Shown here: piece after piece, positions 63,022 to 64,000 of the stretch | How the letters are laid out: each line of letters starts with the position of its first letter | How positions within the stretch are numbered: position 1 is the first letter of the stretch | NCBI GenBank assembly: GCA_021783175.1 | Contig: JAJXUF010000003.1 | Span: forward strand, 31,782 to 95,781 | Length of the DNA: 64,000 nt | Source of the DNA: Pseudomonadota bacterium | Lineage (GTDB): Bacteria; Pseudomonadota; Gammaproteobacteria; Acidiferrobacterales; UBA6901 | Direction: 5' to 3' | Notes under the pieces: generated by a model | Seen by the model: the letters and a program-made list of their open reading frames with translations, nothing else | Databases searched by the model: none | What the model was told of the DNA's origin: nothing | Made by a program: the position numbers and the translations under genes

Positions 63022-63938
63022 TTGCCGCTTTCCGAGCGTACTGCGTGGCCCCCAAAACCCTTGCGCATCATTCCAAGAAGCCGCGCCGCGAAGTCAGCGG
63101 AGCCCTGGCTCGCGAAGCGCGTCATCAGCGCCAGGCTTATGACTGGCGCCGGAACACCCTGCTCTATTGCCTCAAGCGCCGTCCAGCGGCCCTCGCCGGA
63201 GTCTGCGACGTACGGAGCAATGGAATCCAGCTGCTGGTCACTTTTCAGGAAATCCGCCGTCAGATCGAGAAGCCAGGAACGCACCACGCTACCGTGGCGC
63301 CACATCTCGGCAATGGCCGCGAGATCCAAATTGAACTCGGCGCGCCCTTTCATCAGAGCCATTCCTTCGGCCAGCGCCTGCATCATTCCGTACTCGATAC
63401 CGTTATGCACCATCTTTACGAAATGTCCGGAACCACTGGGACCGCAGTGCAACCAGCCTGAGGTCGGCGAAGGCGCGAGCTGCTTGAGAAAAGGCGTGAC
63501 GCGCGTCAGCGGCGCATCCTTGCCACCAACCATCAGGGCATAACCATTTTCCAGACCCCAGATGCCGCCGGAAACGCCGGCGTCGATGAATTCGATATCG
63601 CGCACTGCCAGCTGCGTTGCCCGACGCATTGAATCCTTGTAAAAACTGTTGCCTCCGTCAACCACGATGTCATTTGGAGCAAGAAGGGTTGACAGCCGAT
63701 CTATCGAATCCTGCGTTGCCTGTCCGGCCGGCACCATGAGCCAGACAATACGCGGTCGCGAAAGTACTTCGACTAACTGCTCCAGGGACTTGGTTGGCTC
63801 CAGTCCGACGTCGCGCGCGAGTTCAAGGGTCAACTCCTCGCGCCGGTTGTAGCCGGCCACTCCGAACCCCGCCCGCCGCAGGCGCCTGGCCATATTGCCA
63901 CCCATGCGTCCGAGACCGACAAAACCGATATCTTGCAC
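63018..63938 (-). CDS. gnd: 6-phosphogluconate dehydrogenase, decarboxylating (short form)
   Basis: 306 residues, the short GndA/YqeC-type enzyme rather than the 470-residue Gnd. GTG start at 63938 with GGAGG four bases upstream. Cofactor motif [17 protein letters not shown], substrate motif [21 protein letters not shown] and catalytic [14 protein letters not shown]. It oxidises 6-phosphogluconate to ribulose-5-phosphate and CO2; short forms often prefer NAD. First gene of gnd-zwf-pgl; its promoter should lie in or beyond 63939-64000, which shows nothing else. Confidence 0.95.
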   Translation of the reverse strand: MQDIGFVGLGRMGGNMARRLRRAGFGVAGYNRREELTLELARDVGLEPTKSLEQLVEVLSRPRIVWLMVPAGQATQDSIDRLSTLLAPNDIVVDGGNSFYKDSMRRATQLAVRDIEFIDAGVSGGIWGLENGYALMVGGKDAPLTRVTPFLKQLAPSPTSGWLHCGPSGSGHFVKMVHNGIEYGMMQALAEGMALMKGRAEFNLDLAAIAEMWRHGSVVRSWLLDLTADFLKSDQQLDSIAPYVADSGEGRWTALEAIEQGVPAPVISLALMTRFASQGSADFAARLLGMMRKGFGGHAVRSESGK

Positions 63939-64000
63939 TGAGCCTCCGTTTCATTCGCTGATTACTGCCGCCAACACCCGAGTAGACGTCAGCTGTTTTT

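Noticed and set aside
1..64000. CRISPR arrays, insertion sequences, prophage or defence islands
   Set aside because: No regularly spaced repeats, transposase frames, phage structural genes or restriction/toxin-antitoxin pairs were recognised anywhere in the window.

Overview
The window looks like the chromosome of a mesophilic, GC-rich gammaproteobacterium. The pointers are hflD (a gammaproteobacterial family), the pcnB-folK-(kinase)-panB-panC-panD order, dksA, and the rpsP-rimM-trmD-rplS operon. Several loci fit an autotrophic or CO2-fixing lifestyle: glcDEF with a glyoxylate aminotransferase (2-phosphoglycolate salvage), a CbbY-like sugar phosphatase, and glycogen storage coupled to a complete oxidative pentose phosphate branch. 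Genus is inference only. I see no CRISPR array, insertion sequence, prophage or rRNA.

Layout. 1-6.6 kb: glycogen block with the 5' end of a GH57 amylase gene (cut by the window edge), glgC, divergent glgA, a small FNR-type-controlled gene, a Rho_N/DUF4912 protein and a GH57 branching enzyme. 7-13.2 kb: three secreted surface proteins in a row, one with a JDVT-like C-terminal sorting tail and two tandem CSLREA/beta-helix paralogues with a CFI-box tail, preceded by a perfect FNR box and closed by a strong terminator. 13.4-20.7 kb: a GFA-family pseudogene with two amber stops, a Nudix hydrolase, glk, tRNA-Leu(CAA), and the overlapping pcnB-folK-dNK-panB-panC(-panD) operon. 20.8-28.9 kb: tRNA-Glu(CTC), a CnoX-type thioredoxin, a CbiM-like membrane protein, a cupredoxin, and glcDEF plus aminotransferase. 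29-37.5 kb: hydrolases, orphan hflD, an ABC exporter trio with a LolA-like partner, an esterase, queD, a rhodanese and a host-attachment-like protein with a degenerate FNR site. 37.6-45 kb: aminotransferase, cbbY-like gene, dksA, pyrC, dedA, O-antigen ligase and a glycosyltransferase. 45-50.5 kb: xerD, ogt, a TPR protein, and rplS-trmD-rimM-rpsP, all leftward. 51-60.6 kb: assorted envelope proteins and transporters, mtnC, and an S41 protease lacking its lysine. 60.8-63.9 kb: the overlapping gnd-zwf-pgl operon.

How the genes work together. GlgC, GlgA and the GH57 branching enzyme build glycogen; the partial GH57 amylase probably opens it. Glk phosphorylates released glucose, and Zwf, Pgl and Gnd oxidise glucose-6-phosphate for NAD(P)H and pentose phosphates. 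GlcDEF and the aminotransferase take glycolate to glyoxylate and glycine. Three FNR-like sites suggest part of the window responds to oxygen limitation.

Points of most interest: pcnB probably starting at AUU; two apparent enzymes missing a catalytic residue (alpha/beta hydrolase Ser to Ala; S41 protease Lys to Thr); a GFA gene interrupted only by two TAG codons; the FNR-preceded secreted-protein operon; and a DMT permease with a 27-histidine tail. I did not find a clearly new defence or mobile system.
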